A DNA stretch of 64,000 nucleotides from Fodinibius halophilus. GTDB taxonomy: Bacteria > Bacteroidota > Rhodothermia > Balneolales > Balneolaceae. Under the pieces are notes generated by a model, which saw nothing but the letters and a program-made list of their open reading frames with translations, made no database searches and was not told the origin of the DNA. Shown here piece after piece: positions 50,546 through 57,400 of this stretch; the first letter of the stretch is position 1; the number at the start of each line of letters is the position of its first letter. Both the position numbers and the translations under genes were made by a program. The stretch is from positions 1 through 64,000 of the forward strand of contig NZ_JAALLS010000024.1 of the NCBI RefSeq assembly GCF_011059105.1. The letters run 5' to 3'.

Positions 50546-52078
50546 CTATTTGTTGGCATCGGCCACTTCTTTTTTCTTTTCAGACTTAGTGACAATAGCC
50601 CCAACAGTGCGGTTGTCCTTTGTCAAGTATTCGTTAGCAACACGTACGACGTCATCAACAGTGACATCCTGAAGTTTTTCTAAGTCAGTAAATACTTTTC
50701 GCCAATCGCCGCGCATAGATTCTGCGGAGGCAAGGGTACTGGCGAGCCCCATATTTGAGTCCATACCTCTGATTAAACTAGCACGTGCTTTGGTACGAAC
50801 ACGATCTAACTCTTCCTGGCTAATATTCCCTTCTTTTATTTTTTCAATTTGTTCCAGTATTGCACTTTCAAGTGTATCTGCACTAAATCCCCTGTTAGGT
50901 ACTCCCAAAAGGGCAAAAAGGCTTTCATACTTTTGTCCGGGCACTCCGTTCAATAATTGGAAACCCAGTGCGATCTCCTTTTCCTCAACAAGTGGTTTAT
51001 ATAGCTTAGATGTGCGACCACTAGCTAATATTGATCCTAAAAGTTCCAGGGCTTTTGCGTCGGGGTGATCTTGGGCAACAGTGTGGTAGCCCATCAGTAA
51101 AAAGGGTTGGGATTTCCCTTTGATAGTGAACCGACGTTCCCCACGTTGCTCCGGTTCCTGGGTATAAACAGGCGGAGGAGTGGGCCCTTCCTTTAGGTCT
51201 CCAAAATACTTGTTGGCCAGCTTTTTAGCTTCTTCAACAGTAACATCACCGGCAATGGCAAAAGTGATGTTGTTGGGTACATAATAGGTGTTGTAGAACT
51301 CTCGTGCGTCTTCCATGGTGGTTGCTGTGATATCAGAATCCCAGCCGAGAGTCGGCCGTCCGTATGGATGGGCGGTATAGGCAACGGCAGAAAATTCTTC
51401 AAAAAGGCGACCGACAGGGCGCGATTCTGTACGCATGCGTCGTTCTTCACGTACTACCTCTTTTTCTTTGTAGAACTCTCTGAAGACGGGATTTTTGAAT
51501 CGATCCGATTCCAGACTAAACCACAACTCCATGCGATTTTCCGGAAGGCTATAAAAGTAATTAGTCCGATCTTGATTGGTAGTAGCGTTCATACCGGTAC
51601 CTCCGTTACGATCCACTATCTGAGAAAACTCGTTATTAACGACATATTCACCGGCTTTTTCTTGCAGCTTTTTAAACTTGTCCCAAAGCTTGTTCATCTT
51701 GGCTGTATCAGGCTCGGGCTCATATTTTTCGTCCAGCCACTGTTGATAGGTGTTATCAAGTTTTTTTAGTGCTTTTTTTTCGGCTTCCCAGTTGTTAGTA
51801 CCAACGGTATGGGTGCCTTTAAAAGCCATATGTTCAAAAATATGGGCCATTCCGGTATGGCCGACTGGTTCGTTGGCACCGCCTACATTAACGTAGGTAG
51901 CAAAACTTACGACCGGTGCTACCGGGCGTTCAATAACGATGAATGTTAGGCCGTTATCGAGGGTAAATTCGGTGACTTTATCTTCGAATTCGCTCAATGA
52001 TTGTGCATTTGCTGGCTGCATAGAAAAGCCGGCCAGTAGCACCAAAAGTGTGAGCGCTGTTAAGGTATGTCGTAGCAT
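50546..52078 (-). CDS. M16-family zinc metallopeptidase, catalytic subunit
   Basis: The 510-aa protein has a signal peptide (about 1-25), then an M16 N-terminal domain with the inverted zinc motif HIFEH at residues 79-83 and the downstream glutamate in KEVVREERRM. A C-terminal M16 domain follows at about 230-450 with GYHTVAQDHPDAKALELLGS. It degrades peptides in the periplasm as a clamshell. The non-catalytic partner is encoded downstream; together they form a PqqL-like two-chain enzyme. The start is supported by the signal peptide. Confidence 0.92.
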   Translation of the reverse strand: MLRHTLTALTLLVLLAGFSMQPANAQSLSEFEDKVTEFTLDNGLTFIVIERPVAPVVSFATYVNVGGANEPVGHTGMAHIFEHMAFKGTHTVGTNNWEAEKKALKKLDNTYQQWLDEKYEPEPDTAKMNKLWDKFKKLQEKAGEYVVNNEFSQIVDRNGGTGMNATTNQDRTNYFYSLPENRMELWFSLESDRFKNPVFREFYKEKEVVREERRMRTESRPVGRLFEEFSAVAYTAHPYGRPTLGWDSDITATTMEDAREFYNTYYVPNNITFAIAGDVTVEEAKKLANKYFGDLKEGPTPPPVYTQEPEQRGERRFTIKGKSQPFLLMGYHTVAQDHPDAKALELLGSILASGRTSKLYKPLVEEKEIALGFQLLNGVPGQKYESLFALLGVPNRGFSADTLESAILEQIEKIKEGNISQEELDRVRTKARASLIRGMDSNMGLASTLASAESMRGDWRKVFTDLEKLQDVTVDDVVRVANEYLTKDNRTVGAIVTKSEKKKEVADANK

Positions 52079-52343
52079 TATTTCTCCTTTGATTTTTTGA
52101 TGATTTATAATAGAACCTAAAATTATAGGTTTCGCGTACTTTATCTAAAAAATAGGGTGGGATTAAAAAATAATAATATTCGTAACACTGATTTTTGGTA
52201 GAAGGTTTGGGGCCCGGAAGTTAAACTGTTGGTGTATGTTCAGTCTTTTTTATAATGCTTAGTTTGAAGGTTTTTTATAGAGCTAATCTAGAATTTTTAA
52301 CTTTTACCTATTTGCCCGTATTATTTAACCCCCTTTACTATCA

Positions 52344-52838
52344 CTATAGAATAATGAAACTAATTGTAAATAGGTTATGAAAAGCATGTATCAAAAATGT
52401 TGTTAAAAAAGCTTCTCGTAACGATTTTTTGTATTTACAGTAGAAACTCCAACTCAAGACAATGCCAACGGGGAATACCATCGTTGCATAAAACGGACTA
52501 TAGGAAAGATGAAGAGAGGCAAATAGTAATGCTGTGATAAAGATTATAATTAGATAATTAGTAGTAACCTTTTTAAGTATTTTGATCGGTATCCACTGAG
52601 TAAAAGTTTCGATAAGGGGAGCTAAGATGCCTAAAACTATTATTAGAATAGCAATATTATCATTTTGATAAGAAACACTTTGTTTTGACAAAGAAGGTAC
52701 ATCAATTATTGTGGCAAGTAATCCCCAAACAACCCCCAAAAACAGTTTCAAGATTATACTCATCGCTACTAATTCAACTATGAATCTATGTTTTGAGTAG
52801 TTTAAACTCCGAATGTAATATTTTTGTATGGCATTCAT
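52344..52838 (-). CDS. CPBP-type membrane protein with degenerate first motif
   Basis: The protein of about 164 aa has four to five membrane helices and resembles CPBP (Abi) intramembrane proteases. The usual EExxxR is ETFTQW in APLIETFTQWIPI, the second motif is LFASLHLSYS with the histidine, and the final HAFHN is intact. The changed first motif may weaken or abolish activity, but ET...Q variants are known in the family. CPBP proteins are often bacteriocin immunity or leader-processing factors. It lies at the downstream end of the peptide locus on the same strand. Confidence 0.7.
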   Translation of the reverse strand: MNAIQKYYIRSLNYSKHRFIVELVAMSIILKLFLGVVWGLLATIIDVPSLSKQSVSYQNDNIAILIIVLGILAPLIETFTQWIPIKILKKVTTNYLIIIFITALLFASLHLSYSPFYATMVFPVGIVLSWSFYCKYKKSLREAFLTTFLIHAFHNLFTISFIIL

Positions 52839-52847
52839 ACAAAACAA

Positions 52848-53338
52848 TATTGTGGGCTCCTCTGAAAGTTGACTATGTGAAGGTAAAAAAGAATACTCTC
52901 AATTTATATAACCGTGTTTTAGCGAATCACAAACCATTTTCATGTTTAATAGGCAAGAGTAATATTCACTTAGAGCTATTGATATTAATAAGGCTAGGTG
53001 AAGTAGGTGAGAAAGCTACTTAATGGAAATACGATTATAGCCACAGTCGATTTCTCAAATTGCAGGGATAGAAAACACTTCTTGAACTACTAACTTAGTT
53101 CAAATCCTCCACTTCTGAGTGGTCCGAAAAATGGGGAATATTACACAGGGAGTTATTGAGTGTATGATGTGATATGATCTGGTAATAATTCTAATGGAGT
53201 GGCTTGAGGATCTTAAAAGAATTCCCTTATTAATATTTTCAGCTTCCAGAGGGCAACAGGCTAATACAATTTTAAGAATTGTGAACTGCTAAATAAGCTT
53301 TAACCAGATTTTAAAGATGCTACCTGATGGTGCTAATT
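52848..53338. other. Intergenic region of the peptide locus without a recognised gene
   Basis: I find no coding frame with family features in this about 490-bp AT-rich stretch. One segment, TTAGTTCAAATCCTCC at about 53095, resembles the T-arm of a tRNA but has no matching stem. Otherwise nothing stands out. Confidence 0.45.
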
Positions 53339-53566
53339 TCAGGCGGTTTTTTTAAACCCTCTTATGATTATAAGAATTGGAATAACAGTACCGAAGAAAA
53401 GGGGGAGGGTATCTGTTAATGTAGCTTCCGGATTATCGATATGTATGATACTCAATAATCCAACCATAACTCCCAGCAACAGAACGCCGAATAGTATAGT
53501 TGTTCTGGATTCTTTTTTGAACAAAAGTTGGCCTATTTGAATAAAAAAATTGTTATCAGTGGACAT
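53339..53566 (-). CDS. Small two-helix membrane protein of the peptide locus
   Basis: The 75-aa protein starting MSTDNNFFIQIGQLLFKKE has two hydrophobic segments at about 24-42 and 53-70, ending IRGFKKTA. No family is recognised. Its size and topology, and its position in a GG-leader peptide locus, fit a bacteriocin immunity-type protein, but this is an inference from context. I chose the ATG at 53566 because the upstream extension overlaps a different frame. Confidence 0.5.
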   Translation of the reverse strand: MSTDNNFFIQIGQLLFKKESRTTILFGVLLLGVMVGLLSIIHIDNPEATLTDTLPLFFGTVIPILIIIRGFKKTA

Positions 53567-53591
53567 AGCGTTGGGTTTCTGTGTTAGTTTT

Positions 53592-53741
53592 TTAGCCAGC
53601 GCTGGCTGATGCTCCTCCTGCTTTATCGGCTGTAGCAGCAGAGGTATCATCGTTGTTAAATAAATAATTGGTGATCAAAAGGGTTGATATTGGGTTACTG
53701 CCATCAATCTCTTTACACTCTTTAATAGGAATTAGCTGAAC
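53592..53741 (-). pseudogene. Coding-like fragment without a start codon
   Basis: A 49-codon frame encodes VQLIPIKECKEIDGSNPIST, then LLITNYLFNNDDTSAATADK, and ends AGGASASAG before TAA at 53592-53594. It is preceded by an in-frame stop and has no ATG, GTG or TTG at a sensible place. Its Ala/Gly-rich tail resembles the peptide genes nearby, so it may be the remnant of a lost peptide or transporter gene. No family can be named. Confidence 0.25.
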
Positions 53742-53789
53742 GTTCTATTCTTTTAGATGCAACATAGAATGTTCAATACTAGTTGTTAA

Positions 53790-53822
53790 AGAAAAAAATG
53801 GGTCTGTTAAATAACAGACCCA
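53790..53822 (-). terminator. Intrinsic terminator of the downstream peptide group
   Basis: On the minus strand TGGGTCTGTTA pairs perfectly with TAACAGACCCA over a 2-nt loop and is followed by seven T. It comes 8 bp after the stop codon of the 76-aa GG peptide, so it ends the transcript of the peptide genes at 53.8-54.4 kb. Confidence 0.88.
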
Positions 53823-53829
53823 ATATGAA

Positions 53830-54060
53830 TTATTCATCACTGGTGAGTGCTTTTACACCATAATAAACGCCAACACCAATTGCGACACCTACGACAAAAG
53901 CTCCGGCTACCATAGCTCCGCCTGCTGCTACTGCTGCAGCACCAGAAAGTGTTACTGGTTCACCACCATTGGTATTAGTGATTTCTTGGTTGTTTAATTC
54001 GGTAAGTCCGAATTCATCAAGATTATTAAAGGTAGAGTGTTGTTTTACTGCTGTTTCCAT
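53830..54060 (-). CDS. Double-glycine-leader peptide with Ala/Gly-rich hydrophobic core
   Basis: The 76-aa precursor has a leader ending NNQEITNTNGG at residue 33, the pattern cut by C39 peptidases. The 43-aa core starts EPVTLSGAAAVAAGGAMVAG and contains several small-xxx-small patterns, with a strongly hydrophobic middle and a charged end KALTSDE. The core resembles membrane-active chains of two-peptide class II bacteriocins, although no close family can be named. The C39 transporter that would cut and export it is encoded 3.5 kb upstream. A perfect intrinsic terminator follows. Confidence 0.72.
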   Translation of the reverse strand: METAVKQHSTFNNLDEFGLTELNNQEITNTNGGEPVTLSGAAAVAAGGAMVAGAFVVGVAIGVGVYYGVKALTSDE

Positions 54061-54089
54061 AGTTAAAGAAATTATTAGTTATGAATAGT

Positions 54090-54203
54090 TTATTTGTCGC
54101 TATCAGTTTTGATAGCAGTAATAACACCTAAGACCATACCTGCCACTAATGCTAGATAACAGGAAAGTACTATGGTATGAGCCGTGAACTCTGAGAATTC
54201 CAT
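54090..54203 (-). CDS. 37-aa membrane peptide, possible immunity factor
   Basis: The short frame MEFSEFTAHTIVLSCYLALV continues to IKTDSDK and is mostly hydrophobic with one long helix (about 9-31). It has no double-glycine leader. It lies between two GG-leader peptide genes and is probably cotranscribed with them (34 bp after one gene stop, 30 bp before the next start). The upstream extension into the previous gene is an overlapping frame. A small immunity-type or pore-forming peptide is possible. Confidence 0.45.
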   Translation of the reverse strand: MEFSEFTAHTIVLSCYLALVAGMVLGVITAIKTDSDK

Positions 54204-54237
54204 AAACAAAGGTGTTAAAATGAATGAAATTATATGC

Positions 54238-54429
54238 TTATTTATCAGAGGCGGCTGCAGCGGCGACTCCTGCGGCAACTCCTGCTGCTGTTGCAGCACC
54301 TATTGCTCCGGCTACTGTAGCGGCTGAATAAGTAACTCCTAGAATAGTTAAAGCGATGAATCCTCCATCAACTTCTGTTAATGTGTCATCATCTAGTTCT
54401 ACGAGTTCCATGTGATCTAAATTATCCAT
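54238..54429 (-). CDS. Double-glycine-leader peptide with polyalanine-rich core
   Basis: The 63-aa precursor starts MDNLDHMELVELDDDTLTEV and the leader ends in DGG at residue 23. The 40-aa core FIALTILGVTYSAATVAGAI continues with an Ala/Gly-rich helix and ends ASDK. GxxxG/AxxxA spacing suggests helix-helix packing in a membrane, as in two-peptide bacteriocins. Its leader resembles that of the peptide at 56832-57008 (MDNLNEMGLSPVS), suggesting duplication of the unit. It is likely the partner of the 76-aa peptide encoded downstream. Confidence 0.72.
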   Translation of the reverse strand: MDNLDHMELVELDDDTLTEVDGGFIALTILGVTYSAATVAGAIGAATAAGVAAGVAAAAASDK

Positions 54430-54462
54430 GATTTCTTGATTAAGTTATTGCTCTATTTTGAT

Positions 54463-54540
54463 CTAAGCATTAGATCCACAATCAAGAAAAAGGGAGCGAC
54501 TGAATAAATAAATACACTGATATAATTTTTTTGTTAGAAC
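54463..54540 (-). pseudogene. 3' remnant of a second HTH regulator gene
   Basis: The minus strand encodes KKLYQCIYLFSRSLFLDCGS before its stop, which matches RKIGRCIYLFSKGYKL at the C-terminus of the HTH regulator at 57066-57389. At DNA level 17 bases, CTGAATAAATAAATACA on the plus strand, are identical at 54500-54516 and 57085-57101. The fragment precedes a GG-leader peptide by 33 bp, as the intact regulator does by 57 bp. The sequence breaks off where the IS30 remnant begins, so an insertion probably destroyed this copy. Confidence 0.5.
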
Positions 54541-54544
54541 TGTA

Positions 54545-54931
54545 AGCTTCCCCATTTTTCGGGGCACACTGCCAACGGCCTTCCAGAAAGTTACCAGCCG
54601 GCAGGCCGAAGGGATAGTTGACCGGATTTCCCAGCGACTGGGCAAGATTCATCAGCTTTCATCAAAAACTCTGACCTTTGATAACGATAAGGGCTTTTCC
54701 TGGCTATTTCGGAGATCATTGTGCCACCGTCATCAGCATATTATCGAAGACCTCCAGGCCGATACTTACTTTACCCGCCCGTACACTTCTCAGGACAAAG
54801 GAACCATATAAAACCCTATTTGGGTGATCAGGCGTTTCTTGCCACAGGGAACAGATCTAGGAAAAGTATCCCGCCAGCGCATCAAAACCGTTGAGCAGTA
54901 TTTGAACTTTCGACCGATTCGTAACATTTGA
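54545..54931 (+). pseudogene. IS30-family transposase remnant
   Basis: A decayed frame encodes VTSRQAEGIVDRISQRLGKI, then SSKTLTFDNDKGFSW, ADTYFTRPYTSQDKGTI, and after an in-frame TAA, RRFLPQGTDLGKVSRQRI and VEQYLNFRPIRN. These match the C-terminal DDE region of IS30 transposases, where TFDN...KGF, ADTYF..PY, and FPKGTD are characteristic. The usual ENTNGL segment is damaged and the N-terminal half is absent. It splits the regulator remnant from upstream DNA and shows past insertion into the peptide locus. Confidence 0.85.
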
Positions 54932-55053
54932 TTACCTTACCCTATCCAATAAACCCTAAAACACAACTGTGTTGCATTAATCACTTGAATACGGCGTTTA
55001 ATTAGTCATTGAACTTTGGAATAAATTGTTCATATAAGTGATAGCCTGATCTT

Positions 55054-55914
55054 TCATTTTTCTATAGATTTATTTCTTTTCATAAACATGTGAATAGCTA
55101 AGATTATTAGTATAAGAAAAGGGATTTTAATTAGGTTAGAATAGTCTCCCCATCCGCTTATTATTTGTGATTGCATGTTAAGATGATCATCAAGAAAATT
55201 TTTCCCTATGAACATAAATAAGTCATAAGACCAGTGAATGCTGATGCTGTAAAGGAGAGAACCTGAGTGATAATATATTAGGGCTAACAAATAACCAATC
55301 AAGAATGCAGTAATATAGAATAAAGGACTCTTATTAAAATGTAGTAGAGAAAAAATAATAGAGGAAATAATAAGAGCAAATTGTAGATGTGATGTATTTT
55401 TAAATAGGTAGCGAAATACTAGCCCTCGATATACCATTTCTTCAGCTAAAGCCAAAAAGCAATAGGTCAAGATTCCCGCAAAAAATGTAAATTCTAAACT
55501 TTGAACAAGATGAGTAAAAGGAAAGTATCCCTCGGTAGCCTGATAATCGATAAAATCCAAGGTTATAGATATAGATAATATAATCGTCAAAGCCAAGAAT
55601 GTAAGCAAGGAACTGATAACAAATCACTTCAATTTGGCTTTCCAATTTAAGGGAGAGGAAGAAAATAATGATTTTAAATCCTTTTGATACTGATGAATAT
55701 ATAATGTAACGGCAAGAAAAGACACCAGAAAACCTATCCCTACTATCACACGCCCCAAGAGAGTAGTGGGTGCAATCGATTCATCAAAATGTTGCGGTAG
55801 TAAAATATCAAATGGAATAATCCATACTACGGCTATTATATACATGAAAAAGAAGGCCATAAAAGCAGCTTTCATGATTAAATAAACAGTTTCCAATACC
55901 TTCATAGACTTCAC
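55054..55914 (-). pseudogene. CPBP intramembrane protease gene interrupted by an in-frame TGA
   Basis: Two apparent genes, 55624-55914 and 55054-55608, are in the same frame and join through a single TGA at 55624-55626: WKAKLK, stop, FVISSLLTFLAL. The combined 287 codons encode a polytopic CPBP (Abi) protein with intact motifs AEEMVYRGLVFRYL (EExxxR), FSLLHFNKS (FxxxH), and SIHWSYDLF. The TGA probably replaced a TGG tryptophan. The catalytic half has an ATG of its own, so a truncated active fragment might still be made. CPBP proteins are common immunity or processing factors in peptide loci. Confidence 0.78.
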
Positions 55915-56230
55915 ACTAATCTTTTGTTTTTAGAAGAGGTTATTTTGCTATTCCGAACTATTCAATAACCTTTTGTATTTATTGAATTTTTGTGAAAGGT
56001 ATGTTGAAACATTAGTAATGTTTCAACATTTAGCCCGACTTAAAAAAATTGGTAATGAGCCTGAACTCATTACTACTTGAGAAGAATTTAAATTGGACCA
56101 TTATTTCCAATTTATCCAAACTATTTGACGTCATCACCTATATCTTTGACTGTTTCGGCAATATTAACGACCACTGTTCATCTCTTCATTTTGGCTCTTT
56201 TCTGTGGTATCCCGATATTCTTCTATTTTT
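55915..56230. other. Intergenic region with palindromes and coding-like scraps
   Basis: A 27-bp perfect palindrome lies at 56002-56028 and a second hairpin, GGTAATGAG/CTCATTACT with one mismatch, at 56051-56074. On the minus strand short stretches read AEKIEEYRDTTEKSQNEEMN and VVVNIAETVKDIGDDVK in different frames, which look like pieces of a decayed small gene. I assign no gene. Confidence 0.5.
56002..56028. promoter_or_regulatory. 27-bp perfect palindrome in the peptide locus
   Basis: TGTTGAAACATTA and TAATGTTTCAACA are exact inverted repeats with one central base. The palindrome lies about 90 bp upstream of the interrupted CPBP gene on its strand. It could be the operator of a dimeric regulator such as the LuxR-type or HTH protein of this locus, a bidirectional terminator, or a mobile-element end. 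Confidence 0.5.
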
Positions 56231-56443
56231 TCAGCCTTTATAGTAATTAATATTTGGAATAACAAACCACCAAATAACCTCATATATTAACAGCAGGAAT
56301 AATGCTAACAGGATAACAAAGATAACATATGACAGCTTACTTGTTTTATCATCCATTTGTTCAATGACATGGAGAACAAAAAATATGATAACAGAGCTAA
56401 ATGTGATTATAAAAAGATATTGATGGCTAAGGTGTATCTCCAT
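56231..56443 (-). CDS. Two-helix membrane protein of the peptide locus
   Basis: The 70-aa protein MEIHLSHQYLFIITFSSVII has two strong hydrophobic segments (about 8-27 and 38-60) separated by a charged loop EQMDDKTSK. It lacks a recognised family. The position between GG-leader peptides and the CPBP gene, in the same direction, suggests an immunity or accessory function. That rests on context. Confidence 0.5.
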   Translation of the reverse strand: MEIHLSHQYLFIITFSSVIIFFVLHVIEQMDDKTSKLSYVIFVILLALFLLLIYEVIWWFVIPNINYYKG

Positions 56444-56595
56444 AGAAAAAATATTAAAGAAAAGCTTTGAAAACCCAGCTCAAATTATAAGCGCAAGGAA
56501 TACACTTTTAAAAGTTTGAGTCCGAATAGGAAAACTTTGTGGGTTCACAAAGCCTTTCAAAATTAATGTAACTTACCTAATTTAAAATAAGTTAA

Positions 56596-56805
56596 TTATT
56601 CAGTACAAGGAGGCGGGAGGCAATCAGCTTTGCCATCCGCATATCCCGCATTACTGGCTGCTGACATAGCTGTGGCATAAGCTCCGGCAGCTAAACTTGC
56701 GACTCCTATAGCTACACCAGCTGCAGCGAGTAAGGGTCCTCCACCATTTATGTTCTTTATTTCGGATTGATTTAACTTCTCTAGGTTTAGATTTGGATAA
56801 TCCAT
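56596..56805 (-). CDS. Double-glycine-leader peptide with two cysteines
   Basis: The 69-aa precursor has leader MDYPNLNLEKLNQSEIKNIN ending in GG at residues 21-22. The core begins GPLLAAAGVAIGVASLAAGA and ends with GYADGKADCLPPPCTE. The first half of the core is an Ala/Gly-rich helix; the tail has two cysteines that could form a disulfide. The motif GYADGKADC is similar to GYDEAQNNC in the next peptide upstream, so the two probably share origin. It should be processed and exported by the C39 transporter encoded 600 bp upstream. Confidence 0.75.
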   Translation of the reverse strand: MDYPNLNLEKLNQSEIKNINGGGPLLAAAGVAIGVASLAAGAYATAMSAASNAGYADGKADCLPPPCTE

Positions 56806-56831
56806 GACATTAAAAGTTTTTGGGTTAAAGT

Positions 56832-57008
56832 TTAACTTTCACAATCACAATTATTTTGCGCTTCATCATATCCTCTTTGATATGCTCCTACTAAAGGTTT
56901 TAGCAGGGCTTTTGTAAGCTCGGCATTTACTAATATAAGACCGCCATTTGTATATTTTAATTGATTTTTACTGACTGGGGATAATCCCATCTCATTTAAA
57001 TTATCCAT
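56832..57008 (-). CDS. Double-glycine-leader peptide with C-terminal CDC
   Basis: The 58-aa precursor starts MDNLNEMGLSPVSKNQLKYT and the leader ends NGG at residue 23. The 35-aa core starts LILVNAELTKALLKPLVGAY and ends GYDEAQNNCDCES, with two cysteines. I use ATG at 57008; an upstream TTG would add four residues without need. It is 27 bp before the next peptide gene, so the two are likely made together and may act as a pair. The regulator gene upstream ends 57 bp before. Confidence 0.72.
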   Translation of the reverse strand: MDNLNEMGLSPVSKNQLKYTNGGLILVNAELTKALLKPLVGAYQRGYDEAQNNCDCES

Positions 57009-57065
57009 AGTATTCACCAATTTTAATTAATGTAGAGTTAATAAGCCATCTCTTGATGGCTCGAC

Positions 57066-57389
57066 TTAAAGTTTATAGCCCTTACTGAATAAATAAATAC
57101 AGCGACCTATTTTTCTTAAAAAACCTCCTCCAACCTTTCTTTGTTGGTCCTCTGAAATGTTTTCAAATCCTACAATAATTTTTCCTTTCTCTTCATATAT
57201 ATAGCTTTCTCGATAGTGATCGTAGGTGATGGGGCAGTCAAACTCTTCTTTCAACTCTCGTAAAAACTTATACAGCCAGCGCTCCGATATATCTAACTTG
57301 TTTGCAAGTTCTTCCGGTGGGCCAGTGCTTTTACGGCGTATCATTGCATCGAGACGTCGAATACGGGTCAAGTAAGTGCGGAGTGACAT
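57066..57389 (-). CDS. Small HTH-domain regulator of the peptide locus
   Basis: The 107-aa protein starts MSLRTYLTRIRRLDAMIRRK and has the helix-turn-helix PPEELANKLDISERWLYKFL at about 23-42, as in HTH_11/DeoR-like N-terminal domains. The middle contains a wing-like FDCPITYDHYRESYIYEEKG. It has no effector domain, so it probably binds DNA directly. It starts 12 bp after the transporter gene stop and lies upstream of two peptide genes, suggesting that it regulates these. A partial second copy remains at 54463-54540. Confidence 0.75.
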   Translation of the reverse strand: MSLRTYLTRIRRLDAMIRRKSTGPPEELANKLDISERWLYKFLRELKEEFDCPITYDHYRESYIYEEKGKIIVGFENISEDQQRKVGGGFLRKIGRCIYLFSKGYKL

Positions 57390-57400
57390 ATAAATGATAT

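Noticed and set aside
53090-53130. tRNA-like segment TTAGTTCAAATCC
   Set aside because: The flanking bases cannot form the T stem or an acceptor stem, so it is not a tRNA; a 3' att fragment cannot be shown either.
9593-55626. Use of TGA as a tryptophan codon, suggested by the HEPN and CPBP genes
   Set aside because: Many intact genes in the window end in TGA, and only two damaged accessory genes show it internally, so nonsense mutation is simpler.
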